Origin: Tomocerus qinae
Lineage: Eukaryota > Arthropoda > Collembola > Entomobryomorpha > Tomoceridae
Assembly: GCA_020055645.1 (NCBI GenBank)
Contig: CM034550.1
Location: 18,117,001-18,181,000 of the forward strand
Direction: 5' to 3'
Length of the DNA stretch: 64,000 nt
Below the pieces are notes generated by a model that was not told the DNA's origin, did not search any database, and saw only the letters and a program-made list of their open reading frames with translations. Below are positions 14,501 to 29,500 of this stretch, in pieces. The translations under genes and the position numbers were made by a program. Within the stretch, counting starts at the first letter, position 1. Every line of letters starts with the position of its first letter.

Positions 14501-17500
14501 CCAACCAGCTTTAAATGCTATTCTTAGACTTCCTTTTTGGCAAACGGGCCGTTTACCTTACAGCTTCGTTGACTTTCCTCATATTATTAGTACTTACAGC
14601 CAAGCATCATCCATATCAGTGAATTACGTGATAACAAATATTATTGGAAACCTTTTCCCCCATAAATGACACTAAAACACTCATACATACTATGCTACAT
14701 AACTCTAACACTAATTCCTATCACACACACGTTGGCTATCCTCGATACGTTCTACCAAAGCTTGATTATGCAGATGTTTTTTGTCTCACGCGGTAAATGC
14801 CTGGCTTGAAGTCCTAATTTTAAATGGGGATAAATCTGTTTATTAATTACTATTATAAAAAAATTGTTGACAAAATTGTTTAGTTGATTACACAAGTAAC
14901 TTAAGAAGTATTGCCTGTACAATTCTCAGTAATGCTCACTCAAAAACTTGCAATGAAATGGGAGTACATAAAATATTATTCAATTTGGTCATAGCTTTCT
15001 TTCAGATATTTCTAAACATATTTATGAAGAAGAACAACCTGATTTTAATCTCATAGATCAGAAAACAATAAAATTCATTTTTATCTGAAAACGACTTGAA
15101 CCTAAATCAATTCCTCATCGCCGTAATAAATTGTATAAAAAGTTGGCAAACCTGCAGAATCAATAGTTTTGTAACGAAGGGTGTCCTCGTGCAAAGGTTG
15201 ATCTGAGCTTTTGACCACACAGTAATGTTGCTCTTCCCGGTTTCTTAGATTCTGCGTTTGCATCAAAGTTTGAAGTCCACCTGGCGTGTCGCCAATCACC
15301 GTTTTCGGACCGTTGACTCCCACACCTTTTCAATAAAGACGTAAACTTAGCTAACTAACTGTGAACCAACTACTACTATTAAAACTCATGAGGCATCACA
15401 TGAAATCGTCATCAACAAAGTTGACTTTTCACTTTCCTTCCTCTCTGTCCTTCTGTTCCGTTACATTTTGAAATTTTTCTTGGCATAGCATTCATTACTA
15501 AATTATCAAGGAAATAATATTTTTTTAAAGTATGGATAAAACCAACTTTAGGTTTATTTAGCAGTGTTCCTATCAACCTGTGATCTTATTTTGACATTGA
15601 TAAGCCTATGGAACAGATACTAAGTTTTTATGCACTGCAGTGGTATCAATGCAGGATTTTTTTTACTTTGGCACAAAGCATAATATTAATGAATTACTAA
15701 TACGCTATTGCTAATAATAGTTACTTTACTAAAATTACAAACTGTTGTATAATGGCTGTAGATACACGGGTGATGCTTTCTAATTTATTCTGCAAAACTT
15801 AGCCTTAGTTATGTATGGGATGATATGCAAACAAAATAAGTTTGCAAACCTATACTAATAGTGTTAGTAGTCTGATTGTCTAGTGTGTCTAAGTTTGGCT
15901 AACAAGAAGGCTCCTTCTACTCTGTACAGTTGTTTTGATAAATAATTACTCTTTTGTAATTGTATTAGAGCTATTCGTTCACATTTATTATGTGTAGTAG
16001 TTATCGGAGTAGTAGTATGTTCAACAGAAGCTGGCACGATGTGTTTTGTTTGACTAAATGACTCATTAAGAATTCCAAGGATGAGGCAAATGAAGAAAGC
16101 CGAAGGATTGAGAAGAGGAAAGGTTGGCAAAGATCAATTGGAACAGTCTGCGAGTTTTGTCATTTATTTAATTAATTAACAGAAAATTACTGCACACACT
16201 CTGAACAATATAGATACGTAAAATGAGCTAAGAGTATAAAGTCAAAATGAGTTCCTATACATAAGAATACAATTTACATGTCATTATTGTACTAAATTGA
16301 AGCACAATGTCTACTTAATTAGTGCTGGAATTAGGATCTATACTTGAGTAAATTATAGAAATATATTAATATGTATAGCAGGGTAGGACAGGTTGGTTTA
16401 GAAGGTAGAAAAGAATGTAACTCACGTTTTCGGCGTACATAGCAGACGAATGCAATCACTCCAGTGACAGTGAGTAGAGACAGAATAATGGGCAAGACAA
16501 TTAGAAGCGACGCACTCAGCTGAGATGAACTCGTCGTCTCATCATTCTGCGAAACCTCTGAGTCGGCTTTTCCACCCAGATTCACTCCTTCACAATAAAT
16601 TACAGTAATAGAAAATACACATACATTACACAGTCTTTCATATCAACTTTCCTTTAATTATGTGCTCATGCCTTTCATTTTGCACATCTATTCACATACA
16701 TTCACTTATTTATGTACAATTATCACATGAACCTTATATAACGTCTCTCGCTCTCAGTTATTTATCAATCCTACCAAGTATTTCATGCTTTCTCTTTAAT
16801 ACACAGAGTCAACATAGGATAAACAAGCTCAGCAGAGCGGAGAAAGTTCATTTAACATCAAGAATTACGTTTGTTTCATTATACCACGAGTTTTCACTCC
16901 CATAATAATACAAATACAACCCACTTCCTCATTTCGCTCTACATTCTTATCATTCCCCATTTTCACTAACTGTTCTGCTTGCATAGCAATATTTAATAGG
17001 TAAACTCAAATTCCTGAAAGCAGTTCATGGTGTGTCTACACTAGAAGTAGACTAGAAGCACTGGAAAAAATATTCTGTATGTGAATTTCGCCATGGATTG
17101 AAATATTAACGAAACAAATAGTTTTCGTTACCATTAAATGTAGATAAAGTAAAGATATATATATGTCTGGTTTTCTAATGCTTATGGTTTGTAAAATTTT
17201 AGACCATTGTCATTTCAGTGCAGCATTGTTACCTAAGCTAAATAAAACCGTCTTTAAACATGATTACTTGCAAAATTGCAAAACAGAATATTGATTTAGC
17301 ATACTTGCTGAATAAGTGCATAAATTATACAAATAACACTTTTTAATGTTTAAACCCATAAAATTATAAAGCCAATATAGGAAAAGTGCAATTTATTGGA
17401 TCAAATCCATTAAAGTTGCATTGAATTTGCCTTTATAGTTTTCATTTGCCTATTACTATACATCTGAATTGGAAACGAGGAATGCTTATCCTAGTGTTGG

Positions 17501-20500
17501 GAAATGTTAATGGATGAAATGGTGTGTATTGTTTCTACTAAAAGCTAGACGATTAAAGTAAAATCTTTACGGGAAGTACGTCTAATGAAATGAACTATTG
17601 GTATTCTGCTACATACTTCTATTATGTACGTGTTAATGAAAGGAATAGGATATTGTAGAAGGGAAAAGGGTCCAAGTGGAGCTGGTGCCTAACACAACAG
17701 TATGAGTCTGAGAGTCAGCTTGTAATTTATTTCATTTCTACTCGGGTTTCTATGTGTGTGCAAGTACTGCTGGCATTTCCGCTTCGTAATGTCATCCATT
17801 GATGTATAGCATTATGTTTTTGCTATGTGTAATCATTCATCTCCGTCATGTCCATGTGCCCATGCATGGGGTTTTGTACAAAAGCATTTCCTCTCCTGCA
17901 GGCTGAAAATGTTCACACTCCGTCCCTGGAGCTGATCTCGTTTTACGCATATTCAAAGGGTATGTAAAAGTGACTAAATCAACGCTAAATACTCAAATTT
18001 ATGTAACTTGTACAGTTCACTGTTTAAGTTACGACGTTTATTTCGTTATATTCTGAATACACACGACGGGGAAATCTATCAGACAAGTGATGTTGAAGGA
18101 AAAGGGGGAAGTTAGGGTTCATTTCAACTTTCAGCTGGTTGATGAAACGGATTTCATTTTACCATGTCATAATGTCACGCATCTTCAATCAAAATGTTTC
18201 ACATAGAATTATTATGAAGGGTCTGAACTTATGTCCATTGGAGCGGAATGGAATGAAGTTGAAGCAAGTCAAGTCAATCTGAGTTTCTGTCTTGTAATGT
18301 ATCTGTTCGTAGGATGTATTAGGATAGAAGAATATTAGCACGTCTCTAGTTTTACATCTCGTTGATTCTTTATGTAAACAGAAGAGAGTCGAGACGAAGA
18401 ACCAAGTAAATAATGTGTAAGTATATGCAGCTCTGCTTTAGTTTTCCGTTCTTTTACTACTACAACTGGATGAAGTACCAACTTGTATGTTTTATTTATA
18501 TAGATGTCGGCTACGCGTCCAACCGTTTTCCATTCCATGAATGTTTGAACTATCAACGTACAAAGAATGTTTCGCTTTCTCCAACTTTCACTCTTATTCA
18601 TCATAACCTATAACTATTTTCTATTCTCACTTCACCAAAGCACTGTACTTTTCTTTAAGTATATTTGGCATACATGCAACCATTCATTCACACAAGGCAT
18701 TACTGTATATCTGAACTCCAGAAAATACTCCACAACTTTGTTAGACTAAACTGCTTAGAGAAAACTTTCTCGGGCATTCAGAATCTATTGTGTATGAATA
18801 AACTACATCATTTTCTCAAGAGTTAAAGACTTTATAAGGAAGTACTGTACTTCTTAGCTCACACCAATCCAACAAGGACAAAAATATTATTTTCCACAAA
18901 CCTTGCATAAAAAATTCATAATAACTGTATAAAAACTGACAAAGATGACAATAGTCTCCGCTAAAATTATTTGTATCAATTAAGTAAAATTTTCAATTTA
19001 GAAAGATCATAACGTTATTTACATATACAGAGGCAAAAATAAATAATAACCTTATAAAATCTGAAACAGGTTTAAATCTCTTACGTAATTAGTATCTAAT
19101 AGTATTAGATAAGCAAGAATGAGCATACCGTTATTTAGAGGAGCAGTTAGATATTCTAATCTGGCAATAGAATTTCCAGCATTGTTGCCTGCAGTGACTC
19201 GGACATCGTATTTAGTACTGGAGTGTAGTCCAGTGATTGTGTAGTGCTTAGTTTCTCCCTAAAACAAATAATACAATGATGATAGATCAATAACAGAATT
19301 ATACGTTTCCCAGAGACAATCTGATCTAGTTTGATAGTTGTGTTTACATTGGAATGATAGATAATGAGATTTCTTACACTGAGTTCCGTCGGAATGCGAA
19401 ACCAATTTTTCTCATGAGTCGGCTTATACTCAACAAAGTATCTGAGGATAGGGCACCCCATTTCATTCCACAGGTCGAGTTTGATAGTGATAGAGGAGTG
19501 ATTACCATGCAGAATGTCTTGCGTCTTAGGAGCACTGGGAACTAAATAGGTAAGTATAGAACGGAAATAGTAAAACACGTCACTGGTTGGAGTGCACAGA
19601 CAAAAGACATGAATAAATTAGATTTATGTAGAAGCACTAGGAAGATTAATGGCACTTTGCATAGAGTGAAGTCAAGTGGGCACGTCAAGCCAAGTCAAAA
19701 CCGAACCGCTGAGTATGACATGACATAAGAGCTCAGCGAGTGCGATTACTATATTGACTTGTGCTTCCTTCCTTCCACTCGAATTGAGGTGGCTATGCAT
19801 GGCCATATACATAAGTAGGGTAAACAATGTGAGTTTGAAATTCTGCCCTGTCTTGTCTTTTCTGATAAATTGGAAAGGAAGCCGGGGACTTATAGCTTAG
19901 CACTCCGGCTTACAATTATGAAACTGGAGACATATACCACACACGCCAATCTATTTATAAACAGTGCATGGACAACAATAGGAAGTAACATTGTTTTCTC
20001 ATAAAGGTTAATATATAAATAAGTGTATAGAGAGAGGAGAGTGAAGTGTGAGTGATGTGATGTGAGTGTATACACTTTAGTAAACTAAAAGGGAAATTGA
20101 ATGTCTTATTAATATTTATAAGCAGAGGAGTGAAGAGCTTTTGTCTTAATCCCTCTCAACTGAAGTGAACTGCTCACCATTGCCTTTGGTATTCCCCGAG
20201 AGTATATCGGAAGGAAGTCCATGCCCGATTTTGTTAAAGGCTTTGATATAAACTTGATATTTGGATCCACAAGCCAACCCTTGAAGAACGTGGCTGGTAG
20301 TCCGAGGTCCTACTTCGTATTCTTCCCAGTCACCACCTTCTCTCTTGTAGTTCATCACATAGCCTGAGAAAACAAAACAATAAACTTTAGTTTATCTGGT
20401 AGACTCTGGAGAGCTCATATTATCCAGTTCCACCGCTCAATCCTGTCCACTATAAAAACGAAATATTGTAGTATCGTGGAAAAGATGTTGCACGAACATA

Positions 20501-23500
20501 CATAAACCTGTCAGCCTTCTTCACCTAGCTTTCCCCGCTTTCCCTCCACTTCATCTTCAAAATTATATTAGCGAGCTGATGCTGAAGACAACAAATTCTC
20601 CTCCCTACTAAAAATATGGACTTTTTCTACAGGAAATTACTTTGTCTAAAATAAAGCCACTTTCCCATTCAATTTCGCACTATTTGTTTTTACGACTCTG
20701 TAATAAAATACAATCAACTCGTATGGAGCGTTTGAGCATCTGTTAAATGTCGCTCCTATCCCATTCTCCACTCTAATACGAATTTATACTGATATACATT
20801 ACTTCATTTTATTACTATTGACCCAACTGCTCCTGTTTTCTATTTACTTCCACTTCTGCCTTGACTTACAGTCCACCTACGCTCGAATCTACTAAAAACC
20901 AAAGGAAACTGACAATAGTAGTAATACTAGGCTAGTAGTCTACATCCTTCTCTCATGTGGTTTCATCTGACCTGGTTTTCCCTTTTAATCAAATTGAATT
21001 CCACGATACCTCAACTTATTCCATGTTAGCCTACATTTCCTACAGACATAAGACATAAGATTACCTGCATTACAAATCACTAACTTTATAACTTTCATCT
21101 TTCACATTATTACACACACTCAACACTATAGAGCCAACAAATTCAAACTCCTCTTTTATATTCAGTAGTAACTCCATGGATGAACAGTCATAAATATGAG
21201 TTCTACTCCTACTTTCCTAGATTACAAAATACCATACCTAAAGTATTACCTAGTTTCAACTCTTTCTATTACTACTATTAAAATCATAAGGACGAACCTT
21301 TGATAGGACTCCCTCCATTGTCGAAGGCCGACCAAGAGAGTCGTAAAGCTTCGTAGGAAGTTTCCGTAATTTGGAGGACGGGAGCTTGAGGTGGCACTTG
21401 AACTTTGACATAATACACGATGGAATCGCTCCCGTGAGAATTCGAAGAGAAACAACTGTAATTTCCTCCATCCGCTGGTGTCACTTCCCGAATTGTCAAA
21501 GTTCCAATACTGTTCACCTAAAACCATACAGACAAACATCGTACACTCATAAAACGTACATATGGAGAGACATTTCTCCAATCATAAACAATGCCATCAG
21601 CCAAACCCAACTATAAACTAGACATGTAGGACTCAACTTTTATCCAACTAAAACTTAACGAAACTCTTTTGATTTGATTCCTCATCCCAACTATGTCACC
21701 ATTAAACTAGAAGCTAAAATACCTATATATAGACCTATGAATCCACTGTCCCTACGCTAACAAAATATTTACACTCTATTTCATTTCCTTCACACACTTT
21801 TCTCCAGTCTTAAACTTTTAACTCTTGACATTGTGTTACGTTCAACTCTCATTTCCTCAACAAAATCAAATTACAATTTCGCTCTTCTATTCTCCCGATC
21901 TATCTTATTTATTATTGGCAAGATAAGAGATATAGAGCTAATATTATCCTTGTGGTATAAAGTCGGGGACAGATAAATCTAAAAAGATCCTTACGTAGAT
22001 AAAGAGGTAGTGAATTTAGAGGTGCACTACATACCAGGGCAAGGCTGAGTAGAGGAAGGCGATTCAACTACATAAACTAAACTGAATTGAATTTGCAGAC
22101 GAGACAAGAGTACAGTACAAGACAATGTTTACAGAAGTTTGTGTGAGTGATAGGGACAAGTGATGTTTTATTGGGAACTTAAGTTAGTGGATTATCTGGC
22201 ACTGTGACGGAACTAGGGCAGAGCGGGCATAGCATTCCACACCAGCGTAAACCTTAGCAGACCGCACCAGACCACACACGAAACCAAAAAGGATTCCCCC
22301 AGAACGAAACCAAACTCAGCCACACCATGCTCCATCACATCACATCACACTAGATCAGTTATATACTTATCTACTGGTACACTTAAGAAATCCTATCAAA
22401 ATGGCTCAACTCACTCAGTCACGTCACATAGACTTATGTTAGGCCTAGCTACATAAAGTACCCACCTCTCTAACTATGTACATTCACCATAGTCCGAGAA
22501 AGTGACGTGAAGTAAAAGCAACTTCTTCCAACTCTGCCCTCGCCTTCTTCACAACTCTAAGCTAAACCAAACCAAGACAGACAAGAAAGACAAGATGAGA
22601 GAGGACGGGACTTGAACTACTACACGTTTCCATTTTCTGACATAATGGACTGGAGCGGCCAAGGAGCAAAGCACCGTAAAGTGGGAATTACATAATCAAT
22701 AGATCCTTCAAGCTTTCCACTTTCCCTCTAAATTTCTGTATCAAATTCTCCAGTTAGTCCTTTGTATATAAACTACTACTGAATATCTCTACTCCACCTT
22801 TCACAAAGACTACTTGTCTCACAACACAAAATCATCTGCCTAAAAGGAAATGATGGTCGCTATTGTTTGTCCTTTGGTTCCTTCTTAGTACAAGCTTTCG
22901 CATCAGGTTTCGACCCAACAAGTACAGATCAAATATTTGTCTATTAGTCACAATGTACTAACACCAACTAGCCCTAATTATATTTAGCTACTACTGAGGT
23001 ATCAAATTATCAATGCCATCAAAAAAACCTTTTTAACATGTTCCAAGTTTTGATTTGTAGATAATAAATAGTGCTAAGTGTAGCATAAGTATCACTACAA
23101 ATAGAAAATAATGCAAAGGTAAAACCTTGGAATTCGGACATCAGAATTTATATGGTATTTTGAAACGTTGCTTCAAATTTCATAATTGTCTTATAGATTT
23201 TGTAATAGACAAATGTAAGATTATTATTTATTATGAAAGGTTACAATTGTTTGCTAATTTCGTATCGTTACAGCAAAAATTGACAATTTGTTTCATGCCC
23301 AAAACAATCGTGAACAATGTGGGTTTAGAGTCTACCTTTGTTGAACAGTAAAGCATCTGCATTATTTAGGGACTTTAGCATGGAATGGAGAATTGTAGGA
23401 AAGTAAATGAGTCTTACATCTTTACGGCTACTGAAGTCGATATAGTTTCCATTAAATTTCCACAGGATATTTGGCTCAGGGAGTCCGACGGAATCGCACA

Positions 23501-26500
23501 AAAGCACCACATCTTTTTTCCAGGCCACTTCCACAGTTTGACTGAATGATGCTATTTTGGATGGTACTATATGGATGCAATAGAAACAGAATAGAGAAAC
23601 AATAAAATATAAACACATTTACAATGTAAGTGAGTTAAGCAATAGTCGAAGATACTATTAGTGCAATAGACTTAAGTATAATAGTAGTACATAGGTAGAC
23701 ACGTATGAATATTTTGAACTGCGTGGACGCTAATAGCGTCTCATATGCATACAAATAGTTCCTCATTCGATTATTTTAGTGCTATTTACTCTCAATAGCT
23801 TAACTGCTGTATCGGTCCTTGTGTGTGCTACTAACAATAAAGTAAATGAGTAAACAGTTTGAGTAGAGAAACAGACTAGAATAGTAGTATGACAATCCCG
23901 CATTGTTTCCCGTGCTTTCCCGGGCGAGAGCGACAACCTTTCACTATCTAGCTACACAAAGTGAAAAGCGAATGAAACGGAGACTGAAACAAATTGTTCT
24001 GGAAACAAGAGGCTCGGAATAAAACTACAATTTAAGTGATAATCAGGGTGATTTCGTTTTAATCTATGCGGACATTATCTTCTTGTCATGATCATCGTAA
24101 GTACATAGCAGGCATTTTATATGCCCTGTGCCCCATACAAGTACTAATGCACGTGTGCATATTATATAATACATAATAAGCACCTATACACAAAAGCAAG
24201 TTTATTCTATAGTAAATACGTGTATCTACGCACAGTGTTATTTAACCTGGGATAATAAGACAGAAATAGAGCATATAGCTCGCTAATGGTAGGTAGTCGT
24301 TGGGAAAGGTTTGCCTCATTTGGAATCCATGCCAAGCCAAGTGAAGCCTATGATTCTATTCCTTTCATTTATCTCATCTCAACTGTGACCTCATTTGCTT
24401 ATTTGGCCACTCATCCCTTGCCTTTTATGCATTTAACTCGTGAATAGAATTTTATTAGATAAAAACGCTTAGTTCCTTGGCTTTGCTTTCCTCCAACAGA
24501 TTCTAATATTTGCATATGCATGCACAGCTTCCCTAAGAGGACATCTCGTGCAAAATCTTTCCTGAATATTATGCTTCAATTTTCTGCATTGTGTCTACTA
24601 TAAACTATATAGTTCAAAATGCTATATCACTAAAGAATAATTAAAAGTACAGCAAATATCGATTTAATTGTCTAAAAGACTTTCGACAAAGAATTCAGGA
24701 AAGGTACACTAAAGAATACATTATCATAACTATATAGAGGATGCAGTACTAATCACATCTCTGGGTACTTATTGCTAGATACTTACGAAAACACATCTTA
24801 CAAATGATTATACTATATTAGGTAGTATTAGAGTGTGATGATTGTACTAACAGGACAAAGTAACCTTGATTTCTCTTTAGAGTGTAATAATAAGCAGAGG
24901 AATAGGGAATGACAATATAAGCAGGATTAATGTATTGTATATTTGGAGTTGATGACGATATTGCTGCTGGTAGCAATAGTAGGAAAACCAATACAGATAA
25001 GTACCATTTCCTTTCATGAGCAACATCAAAAGTCCTCATTCGTGAGGCAAATGACCTAGATAATGCATATAGTCAGTCTAAGTTGCAAAGAAGGAATTAA
25101 TTACTAGTACTCGACTGGAGATTCAAACTCTATTATTAAATAAGGGAACAGATGAGTCTAGGGAATGCAAAAACTTCATGCATTTCAATGTGCATATAGC
25201 TACTTCCTAATTCCTACTTACAAACACAATAGTTTCTAATGTAATGATGTAGCACCTGGGTAGGTTATGTACTTATGAATTGGTTCAAAAACTACGGGCA
25301 ACATTTGTGTAGCATATAATTACTAAACGTTGTTCATTCATCCTTCTAGAATGTAATGTCTATGCATACTTAGGTACCTACTTTTATTGTCAGTGTTCCA
25401 TCTAGACTATTTAAGAATATATGCAGAAATACTTTGAACATTTAAGGAAATAGAGCAAAGCTGCCAATGTTATTAGGACTATCACAACTTGCCAACTGTG
25501 TTACACTTTTCGCAAATGTTACCTGTGTATACTACTGATTGTATGATGCATACATAGGTACTACTATGTAACATTTTCCAGAAAGTACACAAATGCCATT
25601 TCTCTCTCTTTATTCCGAGAGGAGAAAGTTGTTTTTACACTTGTACACTTTAAGCTCAAATGTAGTATGAGAAAGCAATAAACGTAAATAATAAACTAAG
25701 AGGATTACCTCCTGCTATCACTCTGTGTACTTCTATTACCATTTGTAAGGGAGAAAGTCTTATGTATAACTTAGTATGTGGTGAATGCAGGTATATTGCA
25801 AGACTCTGTGATAAGTTGAAACTACAGCATTCAGCTTTAAATTGAACAGAGAAATCAAGGAGAGAGAATAAGCTCACCTTTGTTTGTGGTTTGAGTGCGA
25901 ATACGACCAGTTGGTCCACCTTCTCCTACTTTCGTCGAAGCACTCACCCAAAATTCATACAATTGGTTCTCTTTTAAGCCCATTGCTTCCCAACTCCATT
26001 CATGAGACTGTAGAACCTTCTTCTCCTGCAACAAACACAATCAAACAAGATACACTTACATACCTATTTAAGTCTGTCTACTGAAATTGTTAATACTTTT
26101 TCTAGGCTATAAGTACCTAAATGAATACTCTGACTCTGAACATTATTAATAAACTTTGAACGTTACAAATTGTAACTGAGACTCAAATTCACTGTAACAT
26201 TCACACAAAAGTTAAATAAAACAAAATTTCTAAAGACCCTTCTACATTATATATAGTCCAAAATAAAATACTATAGGAAAATATAATACTTTGTAGTAGG
26301 GTTTGCGATATACTTATAAAGTTATTAAGTATGTGATACATTTTAAGCGTCTTTACCATTTTGGTTGTGTCAACAACTTTCATATAGACGGTATACTTCT
26401 CAATGCGTCCATTAGGTTCTGCTGGAGGCAGCCAGGATACGAGGATCGATCTTTTTGAGCTTACTAACGCTTTGATGTTTGCCGGAGAGCTGGGAACTGA

Positions 26501-29500
26501 AAAAGATTATTAAATTACATCATGTCCAGGCTGAGCTAGCTAATAAGATAACCGATTCATCTGCTCCGTTTACTTTGAGGGATTTTGATTTATCAATTTA
26601 ATCACTGTAGCACATGATAACGTCTAGCTTCTAGCAGACCATGGTCCATGACAAGTAATTATATCGAAATTCTTATCATTCTCAAGATCTTGTACCCTAT
26701 ATATTGTTATTCGATGCATACAATCTCCGAGTGTTTCCGTCTTAAAGGATTACAGTTCCAAGGACTAACTGATTTAAGATTCATACTATAATAGTATTAT
26801 AAGGCTTTAGTATATAGGTATACGACATTTTGTAATGATGGTAAAAACCATTAGTGAAATTAAGGGAAGTATGTAGGTACAATTAAAATACAAATAGAGT
26901 TCAATGGAGATGAGTACGCATGTTTATTTGCTCTGAATGGATATCAGTGAAGGAAGATGAAAGAAGAGAGTCTATTATGATGACATAATAATGTGAAGTA
27001 AAGCTATCAAAGTGACTTAGAAAGGCTAAGCTACTTATGAAGAATTGTCATTTGCACAGCACTTAAGGAAATTGGGTCACTTGCTAATTTGTTCTATTGA
27101 ATTGTCTTTTAATCCGTTTTCACTATAGTTGGCTTCATAGAAAGAGAAATTACAAACCATAGTACATTCAATGAAAACAAGCTACTAGGACGGGAAATTC
27201 TTCCAAAACGAAATCTAATTCACCTTGTAATTTCCGAATCAATACACTACAAAAAGGACGGGAGATTAATTGCCTGGGAACAACGGAAGGAAACAAAAAG
27301 GAAATTGTCGTTGAAAAGATTACTGTACAAGAGAACTACCAGATTGAATGCCGCTTGTGTATCTCGTTTGTTTTTCTTTGTAGTCACTCCTATGAAAACT
27401 CTATAAACCATTACCTAGTTGGATAAAGGTAAGATGCATTGACTTTTCCACACGAAAGTAGATTGTATGTGTTTGTACAGGGGGATATACCTAACACATA
27501 CATAGGAACTAGAACAATAGTGAATATAGCAGGCAGTTAATTTACCGTCTTCATCAGTGCGACAAATTACAGGCTCCGACAGTTTCCCATCTCCTGCGGA
27601 AGTGAAGGCCAAAATAGAAATGGAGTAATTTGTCCACCTCTTCAGCCCGTGTACACTTGTCGATTTCGTTGTTGTTAATTTCGTTTCTGGTAGCCCGGAG
27701 TCGGAATCCGAGCTCGGATAATTATCATCGGATATTTGATGTGTTACTCTGTAGCCTTGAATGACCCCGTTTCTACTCTCCAAAGGTGGGTCCTCCCATG
27801 TTACTTGCAAGCTTTGGGACGATGTCGCTACGCAAACAATCTTTTCTGGAGACATCGAAGGTACTGCAATAACATAACAGAAATCGCATATTTACAATTC
27901 ATGGCATGTACTTTTACCAATACCGCCAATACGAATCCAACCCAGGACAATTATTTACCGAGGCTCTAGACACTTTATCGTACCATTTTAAATTAATTGA
28001 ATATTGAACTACGGTGCTTGAAATATTGAATAAACCAAACATTTTATCAATTACATTTATTAATATAGGTAAGAACAGGATATGAGTGCGAAGTCCTAGT
28101 TTAGAATTCATTATAATAAGCCCACTAATTAATTCTCATTTCTAATTAGGATATGTGTTTACCGTCTTGTAAGGTTGTTCCAATGGCAGGGTTGGAAGCT
28201 GGTCCGGTCCCTTTAGCGTTAAAAGCTTGGACCAAAAGTGCGTAACGTGCAAATTTTCGGAGGTTGTCAATCACAGCTTCTCCACCAAAATCAATCCCAA
28301 TCTAAAGTATGAAAAAAAATTAAATATTGCAAACCAATGATAAACGAGTTGCCAATTAACCTCCAAATTACACGTTAACGTTAGTACGATGGGGGATATT
28401 GCATCAACATCAAATTGTAATTCGTAGGCTATTTAGCTCAAAACACAACGATTTTTCAAGATTGATCTTGTGGAACAGCAAATTGAAATAATTTCTGAAA
28501 CTATTAAAAATGAGTACTATCATAGCTTCATGTACTATAAGGTAGTACTGGTAGTATGTACTGTTTCATTGGTTGTGTTAGAATTGTAATTGCCATATAC
28601 TGACTGGAAGTTGTATAATTGTCGAAGCTAACCTATAGTCACTTGTATAATGCTGATCTATGAACTTTATTCAAAATAATTAGTATTTTTACAATAAAAA
28701 TGAAGAGAAATAAAGCAATTACCCTTGCACATTATGTAAGTATGTATTTACAATACCCCAATGCTGGACGGTGCAATCAAAGCAGCGACAGTTACATTAT
28801 TTCTAAATCAAATAACAGTGCTAAAACTGCTACCATGTAAAGTCTACCTAGAAATTTGGGAAAATAATACTTATATAGTTTTAAAATAATGTGCAGATTA
28901 TTATATTTCTCCATAAGGCAATTGTATTATAGTAAGTCATAGATACGCATTCCTTCTACAGTTGTGCATAGGTTAAGTACAGCGACTGAACCCACAGGAA
29001 CGGAATTTCAGTATAGAGAAAACTAAGTATAAATATTCGCTACGGTCCTTTCTTATCAATTTGTAAAGTGTTGACAAAGAAGAGTAGGCAGCAAAGTAGT
29101 TTTAGCAAACAATAGAAATTACCTCAACAGTTTTGAAATGATAGCCATGCATATCCCCGAAGGACGTCATGTGAGAGCTGAAATGCGGCGTAGTGTTTTC
29201 TCCGTGAATGCCCGTATCAACAGAAAGTGCCAAGCTGAGCTCCCTGAAGCCCAAATAGTAGCCGAGGATGTTTCCGTGCCAAAGATGTCTTTCAGGAGGA
29301 TTCCAACGTACTTTGAGTTTGGTTGATGTCACCGGCTCGATTTCAATATCCAATGGAGGACCTTCAGGTGCTTCTTCTGCAGTGGTTACTTGAATTACTT
29401 CACTGGGAGGACTAAATCCCATTCCATTCTGTGCGAGAACACGTAAATGGTATGTTGTTGAGGGAGACAGCCCATCTACAACTGCTGACATCTGAGTAGC

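Noticed and set aside
15864..16130. Minus-strand frame with a hydrophobic run near the membrane exon, considered as an alternative membrane or signal exon
   Set aside because: The run is too short and followed by many polar residues, the apparent start is TTG, and no splice sites give a fitting phase.
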